This document shows, one piece after another, positions 1 through 7,699 of a DNA stretch of 64,000 bases. The stretch lies in assembly GCA_964533965.1 (NCBI GenBank), contig CAZHNN010000016.1:1-64000 (forward strand), given 5' to 3'. Positions within the stretch are counted from its first letter, which is position 1, and every line of letters begins with the position of its first letter. Source of the stretch: RGIG3178 sp964533965 (lineage in GTDB: Bacteria; Bacillota; Clostridia; Christensenellales; QAND01). The translations under genes and the position numbers were made by a program. The notes under the pieces are model-generated. The model did not search any database. It worked only from the letters and a program-made list of their open reading frames with translations, and was not told where the DNA came from.

Positions 1-2
1 GG

Positions 3-248
3 CAGGGCGGCTGTACAATCGACCACTATGATCCGGCTTGTCCCAGGGTGCTGAAGGTCCTGGTCATTGAGACCGTAAACAAAAGCTATATCAAGGTAAG
101 GGGCTTTGCTGTTTTCATCATCGAGGGTGTCTATCAGGATGAGGTTTTAGGCTCCTACGTTAAGACCATTGAGCCCGGCAATGCGGACAATGGCGTTGAC
201 TGGGGCAAGTCCGAATATGGCGTATACAGTCTGAGTCTATCAAAATAG
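3..248 (+). CDS. C-terminal end of a TadG/TadE-like Tad pilus protein (partial)
   Basis: The reading frame is open from the left edge of the window, so the true start lies upstream. The visible 81 residues end a protein containing a CxxxxYDPxCPRV segment followed by a beta-rich stretch with VRGFAVFIIEG. This kind of ending occurs in the long TadG-like proteins of Firmicutes Tad loci, which carry an N-terminal membrane segment and pseudopilin-like features. It lies 16 bp upstream of cpaB, so it is probably part of the Tad operon and has an envelope role in pilus assembly. A GTG inside the frame at 48 could be misread as a start, but coding continues upstream of it. The assignment rests on context and the ending motif only. 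Confidence 0.6.
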   Translation, partial: QGGCTIDHYDPACPRVLKVLVIETVNKSYIKVRGFAVFIIEGVYQDEVLGSYVKTIEPGNADNGVDWGKSEYGVYSLSLSK

Positions 249-264
249 AAATGGGAGACAAGCG

Positions 265-1035
265 TTGAAAAAGATCTATCTTCTGGCTTTGGCATTTGCC
301 GTATTAACAGGCGTGGCTGTGTACTTCTATGCAGGTCAAGCGGCAAAAAAGCCCCAAGCCAATTTGGTGGCTGTCGTTGTGGCCAAACAGAGGATTCCGG
401 AGCGAACGCAGATCACGCAGAGCATGGTGGAAGTAAAGAAACTGCCTGCCGAAGCCGTCAATCCTCTGGTCTTGAAGAAGTTGAGCGATGTTGTGGGGAA
501 AATTGCAAATGTACCCATTGAAGCAAACGAGCAGGTCCTGCGTACAAAACTGGGCGAAACAAATATCTCCAGCGGGGGGCTTGCCTATAACATTCCGGAG
601 GGGAAAAGGGCGATAACGATTGAGGTGTCCGAGATCACCGGTATCGCCGGCTATGTTAAGCCTGGCGATCATGTTGATATTGTCGCATCGTACATGGTGG
701 AAGTGCTAATCACTGACGGTAGTACGAGTAGTACAAATAATAAAAAAGAAACGATAGCCATGTCAAAGTTGCTGGTCCAAAACATTCAGGTACTGGTGAC
801 GGGTACAATACCCTTGGGCGATCCAACAACAACAAAACAGGTGGTATATAAGAATATAACCATAGCCGTTACACCCGAGGAATCGGTAGAACTCGCTCAC
901 GCACAAAACTACGGAAAGTTAACCTTGGTATTACGCCCAGATAAAGAAACCGACACTAAGGATTTACAGCCGTATACTGCTGCTCATTCTTTTTGGGATA
1001 TGGATTGGTCAAAAGCATGGATAAAATTAAAGTAG
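265..1035 (+). CDS. cpaB: Flp pilus assembly protein CpaB (SAF domain)
   Basis: CpaB/RcpC proteins sit at the cell envelope in Tad systems and are thought to help the growing Flp pilus pass the wall or outer layer. The 256-residue protein has an N-terminal membrane anchor (about residues 4-23), then an SAF-like segment (about 35-100, with the VVVAKQRIPERTQIT stretch), then a beta-rich domain containing GYVKPGDHVDIVASY, which is typical of the family. The start is TTG at 265, supported by GGGAGA 6 nt upstream. The gene lies in the Tad operon before the ATPases, and its 3' end overlaps the next gene. No family member is expected to have catalytic activity. The assignment is secure at family level. 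Confidence 0.9.
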   Translation: MKKIYLLALAFAVLTGVAVYFYAGQAAKKPQANLVAVVVAKQRIPERTQITQSMVEVKKLPAEAVNPLVLKKLSDVVGKIANVPIEANEQVLRTKLGETNISSGGLAYNIPEGKRAITIEVSEITGIAGYVKPGDHVDIVASYMVEVLITDGSTSSTNNKKETIAMSKLLVQNIQVLVTGTIPLGDPTTTKQVVYKNITIAVTPEESVELAHAQNYGKLTLVLRPDKETDTKDLQPYTAAHSFWDMDWSKAWIKLK

Positions 1036-2177
1036 TCGTTTTGAGTCCGGAGGACACTAAGTATGAGCTAAAGACGAAGCTCACACATGAGGATATCGCA
1101 TTCCTGGGCTTCGCAAAGCCCGGTGATGCGGCTATGGAGAAAGTGCTGAGCTTTTTGCCGGATGCGGTTGTCATCGTATCCGATGGGAGCGATGCGCTGC
1201 ATCTGGCCAAACAGATCTATGTCGCTTTGCCGGGGTGTGCCATCCTGCTTATGGACGATAAAATCGATCTGCCCTCCGTGGAAAGGGCGATGCTCTCCGG
1301 CGTGCGCAAGGTGCTGCCGCTACAATGCGGGCAATCTCAACTGATAGACAGCATCAAGATTGCCTGCATGATGGAAAAATCACGCATTCGGCGAAACGAT
1401 AATCAGATCGTGGGCGGCACTTCAAAAATCATCACGGTCTTAGGTTCCAAAGGCGGAATCGGCAAATCGACCATCGTTTCCAACATATCCGTGTGCTTGG
1501 CAAGGATGGGAAAACGGGTTGCGGTGCTGGATCTGGATCTGCAGCTCGGAGACATCAACCTGTTCTTCGACGTAGACCCGAAGGATACCATCGCCGAGCT
1601 GGTGCAGGAAGAGCAATCCCCTGACATCGATACCATCAAGAGCTATATGCAGCTGCATTCGTCGAGTGTAAGCCTGCTTTGCGCACCAAAGAGCCCCGAG
1701 ATGGCTGAGATCATCCGCGGCGAAAACGTAGAGAAGATCATCAACATCCTGCGCCCGTACTTCGACTACATCCTCATCGATACGCCCACCTATTTAAGCG
1801 ATATCTCGATCGTTGCTGTCGAAAATGCCGATGAAGTGCTTCAAATCATCACATTGGATATCTCTACGCTCAGAAATACCAAGATCATCCTCGACATCTT
1901 CGAATCGCTGCAGCAAAAGGACAAGTTCAGCGTCATCATCAACCGTGATACGAAGGGGCTCATCTCCCAGAAGGACGCGCAGCAGATCCTGGATTGCCCG
2001 ATCAAATTCAAGATCTCCTGCGACTGGAAGACGGCCTTCGCTTCATTGAACCGTGGCGTTCCCATCGTGACGGATTCGCCACGGTCCGCCATAGCCCGCG
2101 AAATCATCGCATTGACCAATCTTGTCACAGGCAAGACGGAGGGCAGGGCGAAAAAGAAAAAGGCAGGTAAAAAGTGA
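1017..2177 (+). CDS. tadZ: Tad pilus localization ATPase TadZ/CpaE (MinD-like)
   Basis: TadZ/CpaE proteins place the Tad apparatus at a cell pole or site. The product is about 386 residues: an N-terminal response-regulator-like receiver fold without an obvious phospho-acceptor pattern (about 1-120), then a ParA/MinD ATPase domain (about 135-370). The deviant Walker A motif KGGIGKST is at about residues 145-152, followed by VAVLDLDLQLGD and a Walker B region YILIDTPTY. The C-terminus is very lysine-rich. ATG 1017 is chosen; an in-frame TTG at 993 would add eight residues. The start overlaps the end of cpaB by 19 bp, and the stop overlaps the tadA start as TGATG, which suggests translational coupling. 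Confidence 0.88.
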   Translation: MDKIKVVVLSPEDTKYELKTKLTHEDIAFLGFAKPGDAAMEKVLSFLPDAVVIVSDGSDALHLAKQIYVALPGCAILLMDDKIDLPSVERAMLSGVRKVLPLQCGQSQLIDSIKIACMMEKSRIRRNDNQIVGGTSKIITVLGSKGGIGKSTIVSNISVCLARMGKRVAVLDLDLQLGDINLFFDVDPKDTIAELVQEEQSPDIDTIKSYMQLHSSSVSLLCAPKSPEMAEIIRGENVEKIINILRPYFDYILIDTPTYLSDISIVAVENADEVLQIITLDISTLRNTKIILDIFESLQQKDKFSVIINRDTKGLISQKDAQQILDCPIKFKISCDWKTAFASLNRGVPIVTDSPRSAIAREIIALTNLVTGKTEGRAKKKKAGKK

Positions 2178-3505
2178 TGGCGCTTCTCGAACGGCTTGAA
2201 AAGCTTAAATCCGCTACGCATAACGAAAACGAAAAATCCGATAAGCCAAGGCAAACGGACGTCTACCGCGTCATCAAGGACAAGGCTCACCAGGAGGTGA
2301 TCCGGGTCCTGGATAAGCGCGGCCTGGAAGAGAACGGCGATATGTCGGTCAAAAACGTCATCGATGAAGTGCTCGAAGTGGTCGCAGAGGACGTTAACAG
2401 ACCGGAGCGCGCCAAGATCGGGCAGGAGCTATTCGACGACGTCATGGGCTACGGCCCGCTGGAGATCCCTTTAAAAGATCCCCAAATCACCGAGATCATG
2501 GTCAACGGGCCCAACGACATCTATGTTGAGAAGCGCGGCAAGATCGAACCGTACAAGGCAGTATTTCGGGATACCGAGCACATAATGAACATCATCGACC
2601 GCATCGTCACAGCCGTGGGGCGGCACATCGATGAGGCCAATCCGATGGTGGACGCCAGGCTTTCGGACGGTTCTCGTGTGAACATCATCATTCCGCCGCT
2701 GTCGCTTGTGGGGCCGACGATCACCATACGGAAATTCTCAAAAAAGCCGCTGACGTCCCAGGATCTTTTAAATTTCGGCTCCTGCTCGCCAAAAATGCTT
2801 TCTTTTCTGGAAGCCTGTGTAAAGGGACGAATGAACATCATCGTCTCGGGCGGTACGGGCAGCGGTAAAACCACACTGCTAAACGTTCTCTCGTCGTTCA
2901 TTCCGCATGACGAGCGAATCATCACGATAGAGGACGCAGCCGAAGTGCAGTTGAACCAGAAGCATGTCGTCACTTTGGAAAGCCGTCCGCCCAACGTTGA
3001 GAACAAGGGGCAGGTCACCATCCGCGATCTCGTTCGAAATGCCCTTCGTATGCGGCCGGATAGAATCATCGTTGGCGAAGTGCGTTCCGGCGAGGCTTTG
3101 GACATGCTCCAGGCGATGAATACGGGACACGATGGCTCACTTACCACAGCGCATGCCAACTCACCGCGCGACACACTCTCGAGGATCGAGACGATGACGC
3201 TGATGTCCGGCATGGAATTGCCCGTTAAAGCCATCCGCGAGCAGATTTCCTCCGCCATCGACATCATCGTGCAGCAATCGAGAATGCGCGACGGAAGCAG
3301 GAAGATCACGAACATCACGGAAGTATTGAATATGGAAGGCGATATCATCACGCTGCAGGACATCTTTGTTTGCGAAAGGGCCGGTTTTGCGGACGGCTCA
3401 GACAAATTGAAAACGCGCTTTCATGCGACCGGCATCATCCCGCGTTGCACGGATAAGCTGCGTTCAAACGGCGTTCTTGTCGCAGATGAATGGTTTAGGG
3501 ACTAA
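2177..3505 (+). CDS. tadA: Tad secretion ATPase TadA/CpaF
   Basis: This is the hexameric secretion ATPase that powers Flp pilin assembly through the TadB/TadC membrane platform. The 442-residue product has the typical N-terminal helical domain, the conserved ITEIMVNGPNDIYVE segment, Walker A SGGTGSGKTT (about residues 222-231), an Asp box with acidic residues (ITIEDAAE), Walker B DRIIVGEVRSGEA and the His box GHDGSLTTAHANS. These are all hallmarks of the CpaF subfamily of type II/IV secretion ATPases. ATG 2177 is preferred over an in-frame GTG at 2174; AGGCAGG lies about 10 nt upstream. A 111-bp space separates it from tadB. Confidence 0.95.
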   Translation: MALLERLEKLKSATHNENEKSDKPRQTDVYRVIKDKAHQEVIRVLDKRGLEENGDMSVKNVIDEVLEVVAEDVNRPERAKIGQELFDDVMGYGPLEIPLKDPQITEIMVNGPNDIYVEKRGKIEPYKAVFRDTEHIMNIIDRIVTAVGRHIDEANPMVDARLSDGSRVNIIIPPLSLVGPTITIRKFSKKPLTSQDLLNFGSCSPKMLSFLEACVKGRMNIIVSGGTGSGKTTLLNVLSSFIPHDERIITIEDAAEVQLNQKHVVTLESRPPNVENKGQVTIRDLVRNALRMRPDRIIVGEVRSGEALDMLQAMNTGHDGSLTTAHANSPRDTLSRIETMTLMSGMELPVKAIREQISSAIDIIVQQSRMRDGSRKITNITEVLNMEGDIITLQDIFVCERAGFADGSDKLKTRFHATGIIPRCTDKLRSNGVLVADEWFRD

Positions 3506-3616
3506 TACAATGGAACATAATGCAATGTATCAAAACCGTAAAGGGCGAGATGTAGGGGAAATAATATCACCACATCATGAATATTTAGATGTTCCATTGT
3601 ACTGGGGGGAATAGGA

Positions 3617-4564
3617 ATGCAGCTATATCTTGTGGCCATAGCGTCCGCCTTTTTCGCCTTTACGCTCATACTGGCCTTGCATCAACTGATCTTTAGAAAG
3701 CGCTCGTTGGCATATCAGCGCATTCAAAAGCTGTTCACAGAATCCGACAGCGTGCACAGGAAGAAGATCGCAAAACGCCAAAAGGAAATGAAACGGGAAC
3801 GGCTGACCAAGAAGACCAGAGCGCTTCTGAATATCGGCGCTGAGTTGTCCAACGCCGGCATCAAGCTTCGGGTGGAAGAATTTGTCATCCTCTGGATCTT
3901 GTGCGCTTTTGCACCTGCAGCCATTTTCGTGTTGCTGGGTGTCGATTCGCTTGCGGTCTTTACCCTATGCTTTATAGGCACTGCGGCACCCATTTATTGG
4001 GTCAGACGCCGCAAGACGAAAAGGATTCAGCTTTTGGAGCAGCAGCTGAGTCAGGCGCTGATCATCTTGACCAACTGCCTTCAGACCGGCCTGTCGTTCC
4101 AGCAAGGCCTGGAGAGCATTGTGAAGGATATGTCGGAGCCCATTTCAAAGGAATTTGGCCGTGTGATCAAGGAAGTGCAGTTGGGGTTGTCCATGGAAAA
4201 AGCGCTTGAAAACTTGGCGGAGCGCCTTGGCAGCCCGGATTACATGATGATCGCCTCGGCTATATTGATCCAGCGGCAGGCCGGCGGCAACCTGTCCGAA
4301 GTGCTGCAGAACATTTCGGAAACCATTCGCGAGCGGCTGAAGATCAAGGCGAACCTGAAAGTCTTGACCGCCACAGGCCGGACCTCCGGCATTATCATAG
4401 GAATGTTGCCTGTCATCCTGATGCTTATTCTGATGGTAATCAACCCGTCGTATATCCGGATGTTTTTCCAGACAAGCGCGGGCAAGACGATGCTCATCGT
4501 AGCTTGCCTAATGGAAATCGGCGGATTTCTTGTCATCAGGAAGATCGTCAGTGTGAAATTTTAG
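3617..4564 (+). CDS. tadB: Tad membrane platform protein TadB (T2SSF domain)
   Basis: TadB is one of the two inner-membrane GspF-like platform proteins of the Tad pilus; it couples the TadA ATPase to pilin extrusion. The 315-residue product has an N-terminal membrane helix (about 1-25), a basic cytoplasmic stretch, a pair of central membrane helices (about 95-135), a T2SSF domain (about 145-270, with LTNCLQTGLSFQQGLE and RQAGGNLSEVL motifs) and C-terminal hydrophobic helices. The start ATG 3617 follows the purine-rich GGGGGAATAGG. It is followed 11 bp later by tadC, the expected gene order. Confidence 0.9.
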   Translation: MQLYLVAIASAFFAFTLILALHQLIFRKRSLAYQRIQKLFTESDSVHRKKIAKRQKEMKRERLTKKTRALLNIGAELSNAGIKLRVEEFVILWILCAFAPAAIFVLLGVDSLAVFTLCFIGTAAPIYWVRRRKTKRIQLLEQQLSQALIILTNCLQTGLSFQQGLESIVKDMSEPISKEFGRVIKEVQLGLSMEKALENLAERLGSPDYMMIASAILIQRQAGGNLSEVLQNISETIRERLKIKANLKVLTATGRTSGIIIGMLPVILMLILMVINPSYIRMFFQTSAGKTMLIVACLMEIGGFLVIRKIVSVKF

Positions 4565-4575
4565 AGGGGAATAAC

Positions 4576-5490
4576 ATGCAGTTTCTTATAATCACATCCG
4601 TATGCTTTTCGTTTACGCTGTTTGTAGCACTCTTCCATCGGGTGGGGCGTTCGTCCGACAAAAAGCGGCGCAGGCTCATGAGCATCAGCGGACGCATGAA
4701 GAAGGTATTCGACGAAGATTTGAACGTCCCCTTCCTTAAACGCTTCGTCATCCCGACATTTTACAACTCCATTAAGTCTTTTTCGCGGCTGTTCCCTAAC
4801 AACAGCCAGAAACTGACTTCCCGGCTTGAGAAGAACCTTATCCTTGCGGGTGTCCGCTTGTCCTCCAGCGAATATGCGGCGATGCGGCTGGTCTATATCT
4901 TGGCCGTTGTTGGCATCGCGCTCATTTTGGCCTTTGTGCTGCCCACCGAGGTCATTTTGAAGGTGCTGATTCTCATTGGTGGAGTCTTCCTTGCGCTTGG
5001 CGGTCCTCAGGTGTATCTGTCTATGAAAATTAAATCCAGGCAGATGACAATACGAAGGCAGTTACCGGACATTCTGGACCTTCTGACAGTCAGCATGGAG
5101 GCGGGGTTGAGCTTTGACGGAGCACTTATATACATCGAGCAGTATGCGCAGGGGCCGCTGATTGAGGAATTCTCCGTCATGAAAAGAGAGATCCAGATGG
5201 GTGTGCCCAGAAGGGAAGCGCTCAAGAAGCTGGCAGAGCGGAACAACGTGGAGGAATTGAAAACGTTTGTCGGAGCGCTCATACAATCCGAACAGATTGG
5301 AATTCCGGTCCGAAACGTCCTGCGCACGCAGTCGGCAAGCCTTCGCCTTTCAAGGAAACAGCAAGCCGAGGAAAAGGCGATGAAGGCTCCCGTAAAAATG
5401 ATGGTGCCGATGATTGTATTTGTTTTTCCGGTTACATTCATCATCGTGTTAGGACCCACGGTATTGAACCTGATTAAAACTTTTTCGTAG
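4576..5490 (+). CDS. tadC: Tad membrane platform protein TadC (T2SSF domain)
   Basis: TadC is the second GspF-like membrane platform subunit of the Tad pilus and is thought to pair with TadB. The product has 304 residues from ATG 4576, chosen because GAGGGGA sits 6 nt upstream; the open frame extends further upstream but only inside tadB. Visible features are an N-terminal membrane helix, a cytoplasmic domain, two central hydrophobic helices (about 95-145), a T2SSF domain with the sequence LLTVSMEAGLSFDGAL, and a C-terminal membrane helix. It ends 10 bp before the DUF192 gene, so the operon probably continues. Confidence 0.9.
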   Translation: MQFLIITSVCFSFTLFVALFHRVGRSSDKKRRRLMSISGRMKKVFDEDLNVPFLKRFVIPTFYNSIKSFSRLFPNNSQKLTSRLEKNLILAGVRLSSSEYAAMRLVYILAVVGIALILAFVLPTEVILKVLILIGGVFLALGGPQVYLSMKIKSRQMTIRRQLPDILDLLTVSMEAGLSFDGALIYIEQYAQGPLIEEFSVMKREIQMGVPRREALKKLAERNNVEELKTFVGALIQSEQIGIPVRNVLRTQSASLRLSRKQQAEEKAMKAPVKMMVPMIVFVFPVTFIIVLGPTVLNLIKTFS

Positions 5491-5500
5491 GAGAGTTGTT

Positions 5501-5854
5501 ATGACAAAAACATGCAGCGTGCTTTGCGGCGCAGATCTGATAGCGGGAAACGTGCGCAAAGCGGATACTTTTTTTTCAAGGTTCCTCGGCCTGCAGGGAA
5601 GGCGTGGCATGGGGGATGGCGAAGGGCTTTTGATATCGCCGTGCAATCAAATCCATTCCTTCAACATGAGATTCGACATTGACGTTTTGTTCCTCTCTGG
5701 TGACGGAACGGTCATGCATATGGAAGAATCCTTTAAGCCAAACAAGATCAGTCCCAGGGTGAAGGAATGCACACAGGTTCTTGAACTAAAAGGCGGAAGC
5801 ATTGAAAAAAGCGGCATACAGCCGGAGGATGTCCTGACCATCGTCGGTTGGTAA
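5501..5854 (+). CDS. DUF192 family protein
   Basis: This 117-residue protein carries a complete DUF192 domain: the RFLGLQGRRGMGDGEGLLI stretch near residues 27-45, the NQIHSFNMRFDIDVLFL core, and the ELKGGSIEKSGIQPEDVL ending that matches the family's lead-in to its last strand. DUF192 proteins are small beta-rich proteins of unknown function that are often found next to Tad or type II/IV secretion genes in Gram-positive bacteria. There is no signal peptide here, so it is probably cytoplasmic. It lies 10 bp after tadC and 24 bp before the coiled-coil gene, most likely in the same transcript. The function cannot be given. Confidence 0.85.
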   Translation: MTKTCSVLCGADLIAGNVRKADTFFSRFLGLQGRRGMGDGEGLLISPCNQIHSFNMRFDIDVLFLSGDGTVMHMEESFKPNKISPRVKECTQVLELKGGSIEKSGIQPEDVLTIVGW

Positions 5855-5878
5855 GATAATTCGGAAAGGAGAAATACG

Positions 5879-7192
5879 ATGGATACCGCTACAACCAGTG
5901 AAAAAATTAAATGGCTGAGGGACTCGAAATCAAACGAATTGCAAATTCCAAAAGCTATAACCGGCGGATACCGATGCAAAGAGGTTGAAGAATATATTCA
6001 AGACCTCAAAATGAATCTGGATCAGACTCAGAAGACCTTTCTCGAGAAGATGGAGGAATATACATCCGAATACAGCTTATTATCCAGGGAGCGGGAAAAT
6101 CAGCAGAAGAGGCAAAAGGAGATCGAATCCAATCTGGCATTGGCCAATGCGCAGGTGCAGGAAAAGGCACAGAGCATTGCAGTGCTTGAAAGGGAAAACG
6201 ACAGGATAAACGAGCTCGTCCGCAGCTTGAAAAAGAAGTTTGAATCCGATCTGGCGTTGTCAAAAGAACAGTCGCAAGAAAGTACGCAGAGCAATGTGGC
6301 ACTTAAAAAGGAAAATGACAGATTGAATGAGCTCGTTTATGGCTTAAAAAAGGAGCTTGAATCCAATCTGGCATTGTCAGAGGAACAATCGCAAGAGAAG
6401 CTGCAAAGCATTTCGGCACTTGCAAAGGAAAATGACAGATTGTTTGAGCTCGTCCGTGACTTGAAAAAGGAGCTTGAATCCAATCTTGCGTTGTCAAATG
6501 AACAGTCGCAGGAGAATGAGCAGAGCATTGTGTCACTTGAAAAGGAAAATGACAGATTGAATGAGCTCGTTCGCAGCTTAAAAAAAGAGGTTGAATCCAA
6601 TCTGAGGTTATTAAAAGAACAGTCGCAAGAAAAGGTACAGGGAATGGCGGTGCTCGAAAAGGAAAATGGCAGATTGAATGAGTTCGTTCGTGACGCGAAA
6701 AAGGAGCTTGAAAATCTGGCATTGTCAAACACGCAGTTGCAGAAGAAGGCACAGAGCATTGAGGTGCTTGAAAAGGAAAATGACAGATTGAGTGAGCTCG
6801 TCCAAAGCATTCAGCAGCAACAGCAGAGCATTCTTAACAACGGTGATAAGGAAGAAATCGAGCATCTCACAAGGAAGAATCAAGAGCTGTTGCAAATCAA
6901 CAATCAGCTTCTGTTGGAGAACAATTTGTTGAAGAATACCAATGACGAGATGGATGTCGCCTTTTCGGAGTTAAGAGATGCAAATGCAAAGAAGGATGAT
7001 ACCATTAACGAATTGATTGTATCCAAACGCAGCTATGCCATGGAGACGAATATGAAAATCTATCATTACAGGTTGAATCTTGAATCCAGCGTGAAGCACG
7101 CCAGGCAGAACATACAGGAATTGATGGAGATGTTGGATCTGCTCAAATCCGAATCGGATTCCATGTACGAGAAGACAAGGAACCTAGACTAA
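5879..7192 (+). CDS. Long coiled-coil protein with DivIVA-like N-terminus and 39-residue tandem repeats
   Basis: The 437-residue product is almost entirely predicted coiled coil. Residues about 20-50 (with IPKAITGGYRCKEVEEYI) resemble the membrane-curvature-sensing N-terminus of DivIVA/GpsB proteins, where a GY-x-x-x-EV-x-x-(Y/F) pattern precedes the coil. From about residue 82 there are five to six tandem units of 39 residues, each starting ESNLAL and containing an EKENDRLNELVR-like heptad segment. The C-terminal third is a different coil rich in Asn, Gln and Glu. It closes the Tad operon and is followed by a strong terminator. A role in organising or anchoring the Tad machine at a pole or septum is inference from the DivIVA likeness and position. 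Confidence 0.75.
   Translation: MDTATTSEKIKWLRDSKSNELQIPKAITGGYRCKEVEEYIQDLKMNLDQTQKTFLEKMEEYTSEYSLLSRERENQQKRQKEIESNLALANAQVQEKAQSIAVLERENDRINELVRSLKKKFESDLALSKEQSQESTQSNVALKKENDRLNELVYGLKKELESNLALSEEQSQEKLQSISALAKENDRLFELVRDLKKELESNLALSNEQSQENEQSIVSLEKENDRLNELVRSLKKEVESNLRLLKEQSQEKVQGMAVLEKENGRLNEFVRDAKKELENLALSNTQLQKKAQSIEVLEKENDRLSELVQSIQQQQQSILNNGDKEEIEHLTRKNQELLQINNQLLLENNLLKNTNDEMDVAFSELRDANAKKDDTINELIVSKRSYAMETNMKIYHYRLNLESSVKHARQNIQELMEMLDLLKSESDSMYEKTRNLD
6123..6785 (+). repeat. 117-bp in-frame tandem repeats
   Basis: Units begin at about 6123, 6240, 6357, 6474 and 6591, exactly 117 bp apart, with a sixth, slightly shortened copy from about 6708. Each encodes 39 residues of coiled coil. 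Copies differ at scattered positions, so the array is old or diverging, not a recent expansion. Confidence 0.85.
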
Positions 7193-7202
7193 ATAACATG
7201 AA

Positions 7203-7230
7203 GGCCGCCTGAAATCAGGCGGCTTTTTTA
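7203..7230 (+). terminator. Intrinsic terminator of the Tad operon
   Basis: A 9-bp stem GCCGCCTGA / TCAGGCGGC with a 2-nt loop is followed by a run of T. It lies 11 bp after the coiled-coil gene. Confidence 0.9.
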
Positions 7231-7263
7231 TTGCCAATGAGTAGATGAAGATTGTTGAAAGGA

Positions 7264-7452
7264 TCAGGCCTCTTCCTCCTGGACTTGCGCTTTGAGCGCG
7301 AATACAAACGGAATCATCAATGATCCGGCCATAATGGGAACACTCATGGGGAGCACGCCCGTAAACGCGATAAAGGATGTGACGACAAAGGCCACAAACA
7401 ACACGGCAAGAATGGTAAGCATGATGTATTGCAGGCGGTTGAGTTTACGCAT
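7264..7452 (-). CDS. Small two-helix membrane protein
   Basis: The 62-residue product has two hydrophobic helices (about residues 9-32 and 36-53) between a basic N-terminus (MRKLNRLQ) and an acidic C-terminus (QVQEEEA). This implies a small integral membrane protein with both ends probably inside. The ATG at 7452 is chosen because AAGGAAGGG lies about 8 nt upstream; the frame is open further upstream without a good start site. I do not recognise a family. It stands alone between the Tad terminator and the chemoreceptor gene. Confidence 0.55.
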   Translation of the reverse strand: MRKLNRLQYIMLTILAVLFVAFVVTSFIAFTGVLPMSVPIMAGSLMIPFVFALKAQVQEEEA

Positions 7453-7617
7453 GTTCGCATCCCTTCCTTCTGAAGACCTTTTTGAGTATCTCCAGTATGA
7501 CACAAGAATGAACACCAATTTTGAAACAAGTCCAAACTAGTGTGGTAATACTGTGGCACAGGTTGGGCAACCGATCGCATATCATATCTATGGCGTTCGG
7601 GTGGCTCTTAACACAAC

Positions 7618-7654
7618 AAAGAGCCCGACCCGCAGCCGAAGCCGAGGATCGGGC
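7618..7654 (-). terminator. Probable terminator of the cheW-chemoreceptor operon
   Basis: Read on the minus strand, GCCCGATCC pairs with GGGTCGGGC (one mismatch) around a GC-rich loop and is followed by TCTTTGTTGT. It lies about 45 bp beyond the chemoreceptor stop. Confidence 0.6.
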
Positions 7655-7699
7655 ACATTGAAAGCCCTTTTACTTTTGGGATTTCAAACGTTTCTCCAA

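Noticed and set aside
2521..3405. Minus-strand open frame of 294 codons opposite tadA
   Set aside because: It mirrors the TadA codons and shows no own signal; TadA motifs are continuous on the plus strand.
3423..3614. Small frame between tadA and tadB
   Set aside because: Most of it lies inside tadA in another frame, with no ribosome-binding site; the remaining 110 bp shows no gene-like feature.
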